DNA from: Desulfamplus sp.
GTDB lineage: Bacteria; Desulfobacterota; Desulfobacteria; Desulfobacterales; Desulfobacteraceae
Assembly (NCBI GenBank): GCA_015232935.1
Contig: JADFYT010000173.1
Coordinates: 1-5,359, forward strand
Direction of reading: 5' to 3'
Length of the DNA: 5,359 nt
The notes under the pieces were generated by a model, which saw only the letters and a list, made by a program, of their open reading frames with translations, ran no database searches and had not been told where the DNA came from. This document shows positions 1 to 5,359 of the stretch, piece after piece; positions within the stretch are counted from its first letter, which is position 1; each line of letters begins with the position of its first letter. A program made the translations under genes and the position numbers.

Positions 1-729
1 GAGCGTATCATTGATTCTCAATTTGCGTCTGCCACCAAATACGCAAGTACCACCATGAACGGTAGTGATACTGTTTTCGGAGTAAATTTCGCTGACGGAC
101 GAATCAAGGGATATCCAACAGGGCCAATGCCTGGACAGGCCCAGGGCAAGACTTTCTTTGTCCTTTACGTCAGAGGAAACAGCGAGTATGGAAAAAACAA
201 CTTTAAGGATAACGCGGATGGTACAATAACAGATTCTGCAACCGGCCTTATGTGGATGCAGGAAGACAGCACAACTGCTCTGAACTGGGAGGAGTCTCTT
301 GCCTGGGTAGAGCAAAAAAACAGTGAGAAATATCTTGGTTACAGCAACTGGCGTCTGCCTGACGCAAAAGAGCTTCAAAGTATTGTTGATTATACCCGCT
401 CGCCTGACACCACTGGTTCTGCTGCGATTGACCCTGTGTTTCAGGTAACATCAATCACAAACGAGGCTGGCAAGATTGACTATCCATTCTACTGGACAGG
501 AACCACCCACGCCAACTGGAGCACAAGATCAGGTGGAAACGGAGCGTATGTGGCCTTTGGCAGAGGACTTGGCTATATGAACGGTGCGTGGATTGACGTG
601 CATGGTGCAGGCTGCCAGAGAAGCGATCCCAAAGCAGGCGATCCGGCAGATTATCCGACCGGTCACGGCCCCCAGGGTGATGCTATCCGGATCTACAACT
701 TTGTACGGTGTGTGAGGAGCATAAAGTGA
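1..729 (+). CDS. DUF1566 / Lcl_C domain protein, 5' truncated by the window edge
   Basis: The frame is open from base 1, so the ATG at 55 is internal and the gene starts outside the window; 242 residues are visible. Residues about 25-60 (VNFADGRIKGY, then FFVLYVRGN) look like the closing strands of a first Lcl_C domain. Residues about 67-240 form a complete second one: DNADGTITDSATGLMW, an NWEESLAW helix, GYSNWRLPDAKELQSIVDY, AIDPVF, YWTGTTHAN, AYVAFGRGLGYM and the closing NFVRCVRS. All are hallmarks of PF07603 (DUF1566, named after the C-terminal domain of the Legionella collagen-like protein Lcl). Cys205 and Cys237 are the only cysteines in the fragment and could form a disulfide, which would suit an exported protein. 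The biochemical role is unknown; Lcl itself binds glycans, but that function cannot be carried over to this protein. The gene converges on the A2M gene. Family assignment is firm; location and function are inference. Confidence 0.9.
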   Translation, partial: ERIIDSQFASATKYASTTMNGSDTVFGVNFADGRIKGYPTGPMPGQAQGKTFFVLYVRGNSEYGKNNFKDNADGTITDSATGLMWMQEDSTTALNWEESLAWVEQKNSEKYLGYSNWRLPDAKELQSIVDYTRSPDTTGSAAIDPVFQVTSITNEAGKIDYPFYWTGTTHANWSTRSGGNGAYVAFGRGLGYMNGAWIDVHGAGCQRSDPKAGDPADYPTGHGPQGDAIRIYNFVRCVRSIK

Positions 730-733
730 TAAC

Positions 734-748
734 GGTCACGCCCTGACC
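734..748. terminator. Short hairpin just after the Lcl_C stop (weak terminator candidate)
   Basis: GGTCA and TGACC form a perfect 5-bp stem around the loop CGCCC, four bases past the TGA at 727-729. No T tract follows on the + strand, so it is not a convincing intrinsic terminator. It could protect the mRNA 3' end or be chance. Confidence 0.2.
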
Positions 749-787
749 AGTACACGAAAAATGAAAGTCTCATGACTGCGTCCATCC

Positions 788-814
788 ATTGCCCGGGGAT
801 TTCAATCCGGCAAT
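788..814. terminator. 27-nt imperfect hairpin, possible terminator or structured element
   Basis: ATTGCC (788-793) pairs with GGCAAT (809-814), and GGATT (797-801) pairs with AATCC (804-808). This gives 11 base pairs with a 3-nt bulge (CGG, 794-796) and a tight TC loop. On the + strand it is followed by AATTTC, a very short T run, so any terminator role for the Lcl_C gene would be weak. No T run follows on the other strand. It overlaps the start of the first 51-bp repeat unit, but the second unit does not preserve the pairing. Confidence 0.35.
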
Positions 815-890
815 AATTTCAGCAAGGCTGCCTGTGTTCCTGCTCAGGAATTTCAATCAGACATTAATTGCGGCCAAACTGCTTATGTTC
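798..890. repeat. Two diverged tandem copies of a 51-bp unit
   Basis: Bases 798-839 align without gaps to 849-890, with about 31 of 42 positions identical. Both start with ATTTCAATC and end with TGTTC or ATGTTC, and the offset is 51 bp. A possible third start (ACTTTCA, 895-901) is too short to count. Similarity runs along the whole unit rather than only in a block separated by unique spacers, which argues against a CRISPR remnant and for an old tandem duplication. Confidence 0.5.
837..850. other. Small palindrome at the junction of the tandem units
   Basis: TTCCTG (837-842) and CAGGAA (845-850) are perfect reverse complements separated by CT. TTT follows on the + strand. It sits exactly between the two 51-bp units. 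It could fold as a 5-bp stem with a 4-nt loop, too weak to call a terminator with confidence. Confidence 0.25.
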
Positions 891-910
891 AGAGACTTTC
901 ACATAAATAT

Positions 911-3900
911 TCAGGGTTCAGGCACTTTGGAAACGGTTATCTTTTCAGCCGTACCTTTTCCGAATATATCAGCGTCATACATCTCCTCCACATGGGTCGG
1001 CAGTGCCATGAAGCTACCTGTTGCAACCACCTGGGCGGTGTATGAGAGATGATAATTTCCGGCAGGAAGGTAGTCTGCGTAGTACCTGACCACACTGTGC
1101 CCAAGCTCCTGGTGGTAGAAACTCCATCTTGATTCATTATATTCACGCCAATCTTTAAAATTAAACCACCATGAACCTTCAGGCAGCAAAGAATCTGCCT
1201 TTTGTGCATCCATTACCGATGATGTGGCAAGATCCCTGTTTACAGGTTCAAGCCCTCCCGGCACAGGGTCGCTTATCACCGGGAAATTACGTGCTGTCGG
1301 AAGAGACAGGAAAATATCGACTCTTATAAGGTCTCCTGGATGGATAACCTGAGATTGAGGCTGGCTCATTGCCTGTCCCGAAGTTTCTTGTTGCCCACCC
1401 GAAAGTTGTTGTTCTGCTTTAGTATTGTCAGGTTGTTCAACTCCTCTGGTCTTGTTCAGAAGTTCCCATTTGCCGTTTCTCTCAATGCTGTACTCTCTTC
1501 TGATTTCCATACCTGAATTGACAGGCTTGTCAAAGTCATCCTTTGGAGCATAGCTCATACCGGCTGAATAATATAGAGTTCCGACACTGTTTGAGGTGAT
1601 TACAATATCAGCTTTCTTTCCAGGGTCTGATGGAGATATGGGTTTTGTAAATATGACCGGCTGATCCTTGAGATCACTGAAACTTGCACTGCCCATAACC
1701 TGATCGCCGAGTAACTCGTGCTTCAAGATAGATTTGGCTTCAATGGTATTAGCTTTGTGTTTCAAAAGAGTCCCTGCTTCAATGATATTCCGGGAATTTT
1801 CCTCCATCTGGGAATTTTTCTTCCTGACACTGCTTGCAACTCTTTCGTATGCAGCACTGTACTCAGCAAGTCCGTTCATGCAAAAAATGTTTTCTTGTGT
1901 ATTTTCCCCTGAACTCTTCCGGCCTCTGGTATCTGTGATGGTACGAACAAGTTTGAATGCAAGATCCTCAGCTTCCCGTGATCTCTCTTTTTGTGTTCCA
2001 TCTTCAGATTTGGACTCTGCCGCCTTTTTGCCGTACTGCACCACAGCGGACAGCAGTGCACCATTAGTCCGCATAGACGATTCAAGGATACGATAAAAGC
2101 CCGTGTCCAACGACTCATCAAAGACAACCTTTCCCGCACTGTGATGGCTCTTTGCAAGAATCATGTCCCATACCTTGTCAACACTTGCTTGAGCACCATT
2201 GACCTGAAGTGCTGCAATCAGAAAATGGGCTTTGCCAAACAGGCTCATATCTTTGAGATGTCCTTCATAACGGATAATATCATCCACAGAGGCTTTGCCT
2301 GCATTTGCAAGAGCGGCAAGGGCAACTGCCCGAACTGTTGATGCCATGCCCGGGCTGTAAAATCCGCCGCTGCCAGATCCGGGAAAAACATCTTTTCTAA
2401 GAAGAGTGGCAAGATAGTTTGAAAGTTTTACATCCACATCATGAGGGATCTCAAATCCTCTTGATTTTAGCCACCCGAAGGCAAGGGCTGTGTATGCGGA
2501 CAGATATGGGCAGACATAGCTGTTATCAGGTGTAAAGTAGGCCATTCCTCCGTTTGGAGCCTGAAACTGGACCGCCTGTTTCAAAGTCTTGTCCGGAAGT
2601 TCAAAAGCCTCATTCCATGAAAATTTTTCAGGCAGATAATCTTTAAGTTCAATGAAATGAGAAGCCATGACAGCCTTGCTGAGTTTTTGTTCCCAGCAGG
2701 CGTAAGGGTATTTAGCCATGTAACTGAAAGCCTCTTCCATGTTTCCAAGAACTGTCGGGTAGAGAGCAACCCGTGTATCTCCGGTATCTGTATGGATATT
2801 TTCCGGATACAAGAGGTGCTCGACAGCAACAGAACTTTCTCCGGAGACCATCGCGTGATCAGCTCCTGAACTTGTTTTGGCAGCCACGCTTTGAGCTGCT
2901 CTGGACTCTTTTCCGGTAATTATACCGTAATCAAGAACCGTAATCAGCGATCTGTTCCGGTTGACTTTGAGGGTATGGACAACTGCATCACCATCGAGTT
3001 CATCCTTTGCCTGTGCCGTGAAGGTAAGTGTACCGGCTTTTTTTGTTTGAACAGGCAAAAAAACAGTTTCCCGTTTAAAGGGCAAAAGAACAATATCCTT
3101 TGTTATAGAAGTTTTCTCTTCCTGATCCTCTCTTTTTGTTGCAGTTGCAGAGGTTATATTTTCCTGGCCATTTTTTATAGGCTCCCCTGCCTCTTTATCC
3201 TCTGTTACAGGTGCCATCTCTTCCTCACCTGAATCAAAGTCCCTGATTTTTACTTCAACATTGAGTGTTCTTGGTTTGTCTGTACGGTTCATGACACTGA
3301 ATCCTGCCTGAAATGAATCCCCGGCAGTCACCTGATTGGGCATCACCGGCCTTATCTCGGTAGGACGGTTAACTTTGAAATCGCTCTCTCCAAGGCCCAT
3401 GAAGTCCTCAGGCGTGGCTGCAATAACAAAGATTTTCCAGCCGGTGAGGTTGTCAGGGGCACTAAATTCGATATTGGCATTACCATCGTGATCCGTGACC
3501 AAAGATGGGTTCCAGTAGCTTACATATTTAAAAAAAGATCGTATCTTCATGCCGATACCGCCATCGCCGCCTCTATTTGCACCTTTTTTCTCAAACTTGC
3601 GTCTGCCTATTATGTTGGTCAAAAGAGAGTAGTTCTCAAGATCAAGTCCGTCCAACGTATGAAACCCCTTTGATATATCAAAGTGGTCTCGTCCCGAGGC
3701 AATAAGATCAAACACAGCTTCATCAAGCACCGCAACGGCAAGCTCTATCTTTTTGTCACTTGCGGAGTTTTCAGCATTTGCAGAATTTGCCTGTTTTTCC
3801 GCATCGTACGATATCTTTTCTTCCTTGCCTGCATGATTTTTTCCTACTTTTGCGTCAGGTTTCTGTATCTTTGCATCAAGACTTACCCTGACTGTATCTC

Positions 3901-5326
3901 CAGGTTTATATATTGATTTTTCAGGCAAAACCCTGACATTTATATCATGGCCAGATTCCGTTACTCCGGTTTCAACGTAACCCATTCTAAAGGCGGGCTT
4001 TCCAAGATCAACACCATCGTTTGTCAGAGGTTTTTCCACTCTTGGAGAGATGATGGTAACAGAGAGAAAAAATCCCGGCACATCATCCGGTTTGACAGGA
4101 ACTTCAATAACCTGAGAGGAATTTTCAATACGCTGAACCCATTGACGCAAAACCCCGTATCTCTCAATACTTATTAAGGCATAGGCACCGGGGAATGGAT
4201 TTTTTACAAGATATTTTGCTGTCTCCCCGACTTTAAACGAGTTTTTCTCGGGTATGATGGCAAGAGAGTAATCATCCGGAGCCTGCCACAACACCTGTCC
4301 CTTGCCCACAACCCAGGTGTATATGCTTGCAGTGTGAGCAGTTAAACCTGCTCTTGCAATAATACGGTAATCTCCGGGTTCTGATGGATCAAACTCAAAG
4401 TCAACCGGTTCTGATGACGATACAAGAGCTTTTTCCTCTGCTGTTACCCACTCATTTATATACTTTGCAAGATAGGCATTTCCAGGCCCTTTTACTCTGG
4501 AGGCTTTGGTTACACGGCGTTGAATCGCTACATTGAATTTTGTGTTGTCAACCGGATTTCCCTTCCCATCAACAACTATGGCCTGCATATTCGAGGTTTT
4601 ACCGGTTTCATAGACCCACTGCGGACTTTTAATGCCGACAAAAAGATTCTTGCCAAGATATCTGGCTGTCTTCATATTGGCAACATATCTTCCCCTGTCA
4701 TCTCGAACAGCACTTTCCACCTCAAGCCTTCCATAACCAATGTTGGACTCAGGTATTTTAAGGCTGTTTTTAAGTGCCCCCTGATGGTCTAACAGTGCTG
4801 TTTTTTCAAGCAGGGTTTCAGGAATACCGGAAGGGTATTCAACATCATCGGTGTCGTAGGAGTCATCAGATTCACTCTCCTGGTAACCGGTTTCATCACC
4901 TGTAGTTTCCTCTTGATCCGGCACATCGCTACTCTGCTGATTTACCTGCTCAGAAGTATCGTCAATCTCAGACGCTTGACCGGAAGCATCGCCCGTCTGA
5001 GACGACTGATCTGAAACATCGTTCGTCTTGGATGGCTGACCAGACAGATCGTTCACCCGGGACGATTGACCGGAATCCACAGCAGATGGCTGCCATTGGC
5101 TTCCTCCTGCGGATCTGTAAAAGACAAAACCCCTTGTAACCGGAGTTTCTGGCTGGAACAGCTCTTCTCTGAGCCGCACAGTTACGCGAGACGATGCGTC
5201 AGCATAGGGGCCGCCAGAGTGAAGAGCGGCCAAGGTTTCAATTATCAGCTCATCCCCTGGTTTGAATCTGGCTCCATTGAGTTCTGTGGAGACCCTGAAT
5301 GGCGATGGCGTAAAATCAGTGACCAT
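911..5326 (-). CDS. Bacterial alpha-2-macroglobulin family protein (thioester type), N-terminus missing
   Basis: This is a large protease-trap-like protein of the bacterial A2M family, expected in the periplasm or anchored as a lipoprotein. The visible 1471 residues contain these parts: macroglobulin-like domains at about 1-225 (interrupted by a repeat-rich insertion at 84-165) and 226-340; a bait-region domain (A2M_BRD type) at about 350-570; a basic, Gly-rich bait-like segment at 575-596; the A2M/MG7 domain at about 600-690 (YWNPSLVTD, PDNLTGWKIFV, PNQVTAGDSF); a thioester domain at about 835-1165 with YPYACWEQ at 873-880 and TQEN at 1143-1146; and a C-terminal macroglobulin-like domain at about 1215-1465 ending in YLPAGNYHLSY and THVEEMYDADIFG. 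Only three cysteines are present (877, 939, 1149). The ATG at 5324-5326 is only the first available start. In-frame codons for T-P-L-K-V precede it and read like more protein before a TAG formed at the edge of the terminal A run. No signal peptide is visible, and family members are usually several hundred residues longer. The family call is firm; protease trapping is inferred from the family. Confidence 0.93.
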   Translation of the reverse strand: MVTDFTPSPFRVSTELNGARFKPGDELIIETLAALHSGGPYADASSRVTVRLREELFQPETPVTRGFVFYRSAGGSQWQPSAVDSGQSSRVNDLSGQPSKTNDVSDQSSQTGDASGQASEIDDTSEQVNQQSSDVPDQEETTGDETGYQESESDDSYDTDDVEYPSGIPETLLEKTALLDHQGALKNSLKIPESNIGYGRLEVESAVRDDRGRYVANMKTARYLGKNLFVGIKSPQWVYETGKTSNMQAIVVDGKGNPVDNTKFNVAIQRRVTKASRVKGPGNAYLAKYINEWVTAEEKALVSSSEPVDFEFDPSEPGDYRIIARAGLTAHTASIYTWVVGKGQVLWQAPDDYSLAIIPEKNSFKVGETAKYLVKNPFPGAYALISIERYGVLRQWVQRIENSSQVIEVPVKPDDVPGFFLSVTIISPRVEKPLTNDGVDLGKPAFRMGYVETGVTESGHDINVRVLPEKSIYKPGDTVRVSLDAKIQKPDAKVGKNHAGKEEKISYDAEKQANSANAENSASDKKIELAVAVLDEAVFDLIASGRDHFDISKGFHTLDGLDLENYSLLTNIIGRRKFEKKGANRGGDGGIGMKIRSFFKYVSYWNPSLVTDHDGNANIEFSAPDNLTGWKIFVIAATPEDFMGLGESDFKVNRPTEIRPVMPNQVTAGDSFQAGFSVMNRTDKPRTLNVEVKIRDFDSGEEEMAPVTEDKEAGEPIKNGQENITSATATKREDQEEKTSITKDIVLLPFKRETVFLPVQTKKAGTLTFTAQAKDELDGDAVVHTLKVNRNRSLITVLDYGIITGKESRAAQSVAAKTSSGADHAMVSGESSVAVEHLLYPENIHTDTGDTRVALYPTVLGNMEEAFSYMAKYPYACWEQKLSKAVMASHFIELKDYLPEKFSWNEAFELPDKTLKQAVQFQAPNGGMAYFTPDNSYVCPYLSAYTALAFGWLKSRGFEIPHDVDVKLSNYLATLLRKDVFPGSGSGGFYSPGMASTVRAVALAALANAGKASVDDIIRYEGHLKDMSLFGKAHFLIAALQVNGAQASVDKVWDMILAKSHHSAGKVVFDESLDTGFYRILESSMRTNGALLSAVVQYGKKAAESKSEDGTQKERSREAEDLAFKLVRTITDTRGRKSSGENTQENIFCMNGLAEYSAAYERVASSVRKKNSQMEENSRNIIEAGTLLKHKANTIEAKSILKHELLGDQVMGSASFSDLKDQPVIFTKPISPSDPGKKADIVITSNSVGTLYYSAGMSYAPKDDFDKPVNSGMEIRREYSIERNGKWELLNKTRGVEQPDNTKAEQQLSGGQQETSGQAMSQPQSQVIHPGDLIRVDIFLSLPTARNFPVISDPVPGGLEPVNRDLATSSVMDAQKADSLLPEGSWWFNFKDWREYNESRWSFYHQELGHSVVRYYADYLPAGNYHLSYTAQVVATGSFMALPTHVEEMYDADIFGKGTAEKITVSKVPEP
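1717..1784 (-). repeat. 39-bp tandem duplication inside the A2M gene (13-residue repeat)
   Basis: Bases 1717-1745 and 1756-1784 match at about 20 of 29 positions with an offset of 39 bp. They encode IEAGTLLKHKANT (residues 1182-1194) followed by IEAKSILKHELLG (1195-1207), sharing IEA and LKH. The repeat lies between the thioester domain and the C-terminal domain, just after a polar segment (RKKNSQMEENSRN). It looks like a helical linker that grew by in-frame duplication. Confidence 0.55.
2687..2698 (-). other. Thioester motif Cys-Trp-Glu-Gln of the A2M
   Basis: Codons for C877, W878, E879 and Q880 lie here (2698 down to 2687). In the thioester-bearing members of the A2M/complement family, the Cys and Gln side chains form an internal thioester that reacts with the trapped protease. 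All residues needed are present. The residue before Cys is Ala rather than the Gly of the classical GCxEQ motif. This places the protein with thioester-competent bacterial A2Ms such as E. coli YfhM, and not with the YfaS group that lacks the motif. Confidence 0.85.
3539..3604 (-). other. Probable bait segment of the A2M
   Basis: Residues 575-596 lie between the bait-region domain and the A2M/MG7 domain, where the protease-cleaved bait sits in this family. The segment starts RRKFEKK, continues through a Gly-rich stretch (RGGDGGIG) and ends MKIR just before SFFKYVSYWNP. Eight of 22 residues are Lys or Arg and several are Gly, so it should be flexible and open to trypsin-like cleavage. A Gly-rich stretch here is common in bacterial relatives. 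The bait assignment is by position, not by similarity of sequence. Confidence 0.45.
4941..5075 (-). repeat. 30-bp tandem repeats encoding a 10-residue Ser/Gln/Asp repeat in the A2M
   Basis: About four and a half units of 30 bp begin at 4941, 4971, 5001, 5031 and 5061 on the + strand. They share ATC-G in mid-unit and a GAC- or GAT-like start. The protein shows units starting at residues 85, 95, 105 and 115 with the pattern S-(G/D)-Q-x-S-x-x-x-D-x, then a decayed fifth at 125 (SEQVNQQ). A further acidic stretch (ESESDDSYDTDD, residues 150-161) follows. The block interrupts a macroglobulin-like domain, between its GGPYADASSRVTVRL part and its ALLDHQGALKNSLKIPE part, so it is probably a disordered surface loop. 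Confidence 0.75.
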
Positions 5327-5343
5327 GACTTTTAGAGGTGTCT

Positions 5344-5359
5344 AAAAAAAAAAAAAAAA
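5344..5359. other. Run of 16 A at the window end, likely contig-end artefact
   Basis: The last 16 bases are all A. Its first base completes the apparent TAG stop (5344-5342 on the minus strand) that precedes the A2M codons ACA CCT CTA AAA GTC. If that base is not real, the codon would be CAG, AAG or GAG and the frame would stay open. A homopolymer exactly at the edge of a sequence, inside a gene that clearly lacks its N-terminus, is typical of an assembly end. A genuine homopolymer-insertion mutation cannot be excluded. Confidence 0.55.

Larger units (their letters stand above)
762..901. repeat. 140-bp segment bounded by a perfect 10-bp inverted repeat
   Basis: TGAAAGTCTC at 762-771 is the exact reverse complement of GAGACTTTCA at 892-901. 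The arms enclose 120 bp that contain an imperfect hairpin and two copies of a 51-bp unit. The segment fits entirely between the two stop codons. This resembles a small non-autonomous mobile element or a structured 3' element, but I see no target-site duplication: the left flank is cgaaaaa and the right flank is cataaat. There is no transposase. By rough estimate a 10-bp perfect arm pair is unlikely by chance in a 180-bp gap, though not impossible. Confidence 0.45.
730..910. other. Convergent intergenic region, no gene but rich in repeats
   Basis: This 181-bp gap separates the TGA of the Lcl_C gene from the TGA of the A2M gene on the other strand. I find no coding region I can support. A frame opening with TTG at 789 runs 264 bp, but most of it lies antisense to the A2M 3' end, and it has no clear ribosome binding site. 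The gap holds several inverted repeats and a degenerate direct repeat, listed separately. Transcripts from both sides must end in or near it, yet there is no classic GC-rich stem followed by a long T run on either strand. Confidence 0.8.

Noticed and set aside
765..776. Small AGTC-TCAT-GACT hairpin
   Set aside because: A 4-bp stem is expected by chance and no T tract follows.
798..890. CRISPR remnant suggested by two ATTTCAATC starts
   Set aside because: Only two units, similarity covers the whole unit with no unique spacers, and no cas gene is in view.
762..901. Insertion sequence with terminal inverted repeats
   Set aside because: Too short for a transposase and no target-site duplication is visible, so it is reported only as a repeat-bounded segment.
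789..1052. 87-residue open frame on the + strand running from the gap into the A2M 3' end
   Set aside because: It starts with TTG, has no evident ribosome binding site, covers the A2M coding region antisense for about half its length and shows no recognisable family.
1734..2341. Overlapping + strand open frames of 120 and 116 residues opposite the A2M gene
   Set aside because: They lie wholly antisense to a clearly conserved coding region, have odd Cys/Ser/Phe-rich composition and overlap each other, as expected for shadow frames.
2891..3232. 113-residue + strand frame, Cys- and Phe-rich and looking membrane-like at its end
   Set aside because: It is antisense to the charged A2M insertion at residues 699-744. 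Glu/Lys-rich codons read backwards give Phe, Leu and Cys, which mimics a membrane protein.
5344..5359. Poly(A) tail of a cDNA
   Set aside because: The long A2M gene runs on the opposite strand, and the window contains two convergent bacterial-type genes, so it cannot be one processed mRNA.

Overview
The window holds the ends of two convergent genes, both cut by the window edges, with a 181-bp gap (730-910) between them. It looks bacterial: there are long intron-free reading frames, a bacterial-type alpha-2-macroglobulin and a DUF1566/Lcl_C protein. The subtypes of both proteins resemble ones I associate with Desulfobacterota and other Gram-negative environmental bacteria. That placement is an impression from memory and is weak.

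Region by region: 1-729 (+) is the 3' part of a DUF1566/Lcl_C gene. It carries the tail of one Lcl_C domain and a complete second one. 730-910 has no gene I can support, but it is unusually structured. A perfect 10-bp inverted repeat (762-771 and 892-901) encloses a 27-nt imperfect hairpin and two diverged copies of a 51-bp tandem unit. 911-5326 (-) encodes most of a very large alpha-2-macroglobulin family protein: macroglobulin-like domains, bait region, A2M/MG7 domain, a thioester domain with an intact Cys-x-Glu-Gln motif, and a C-terminal macroglobulin-like domain. Its N-terminus (signal peptide or lipobox and the first domains) is missing. The window ends in a run of 16 A, which creates an apparent in-frame stop just upstream of the first available ATG. 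This is probably a contig end rather than the real gene start.

Functionally, bacterial A2Ms are thought to trap proteases in the periplasm or at the membrane. A target protease cuts the bait region, and the exposed thioester then bonds covalently to it. Lcl_C domains occur in exported, often surface-located proteins. Both products therefore probably act outside the cytoplasm, but convergent transcription means they are not in one operon, and nothing in the sequence links them mechanistically. I do not see a clearly new biological system. The points most worth checking are the intergenic inverted-repeat element, the repeat-rich hydrophilic insertions in the A2M, its basic bait segment, and the absence of the usual pbpC gene downstream.
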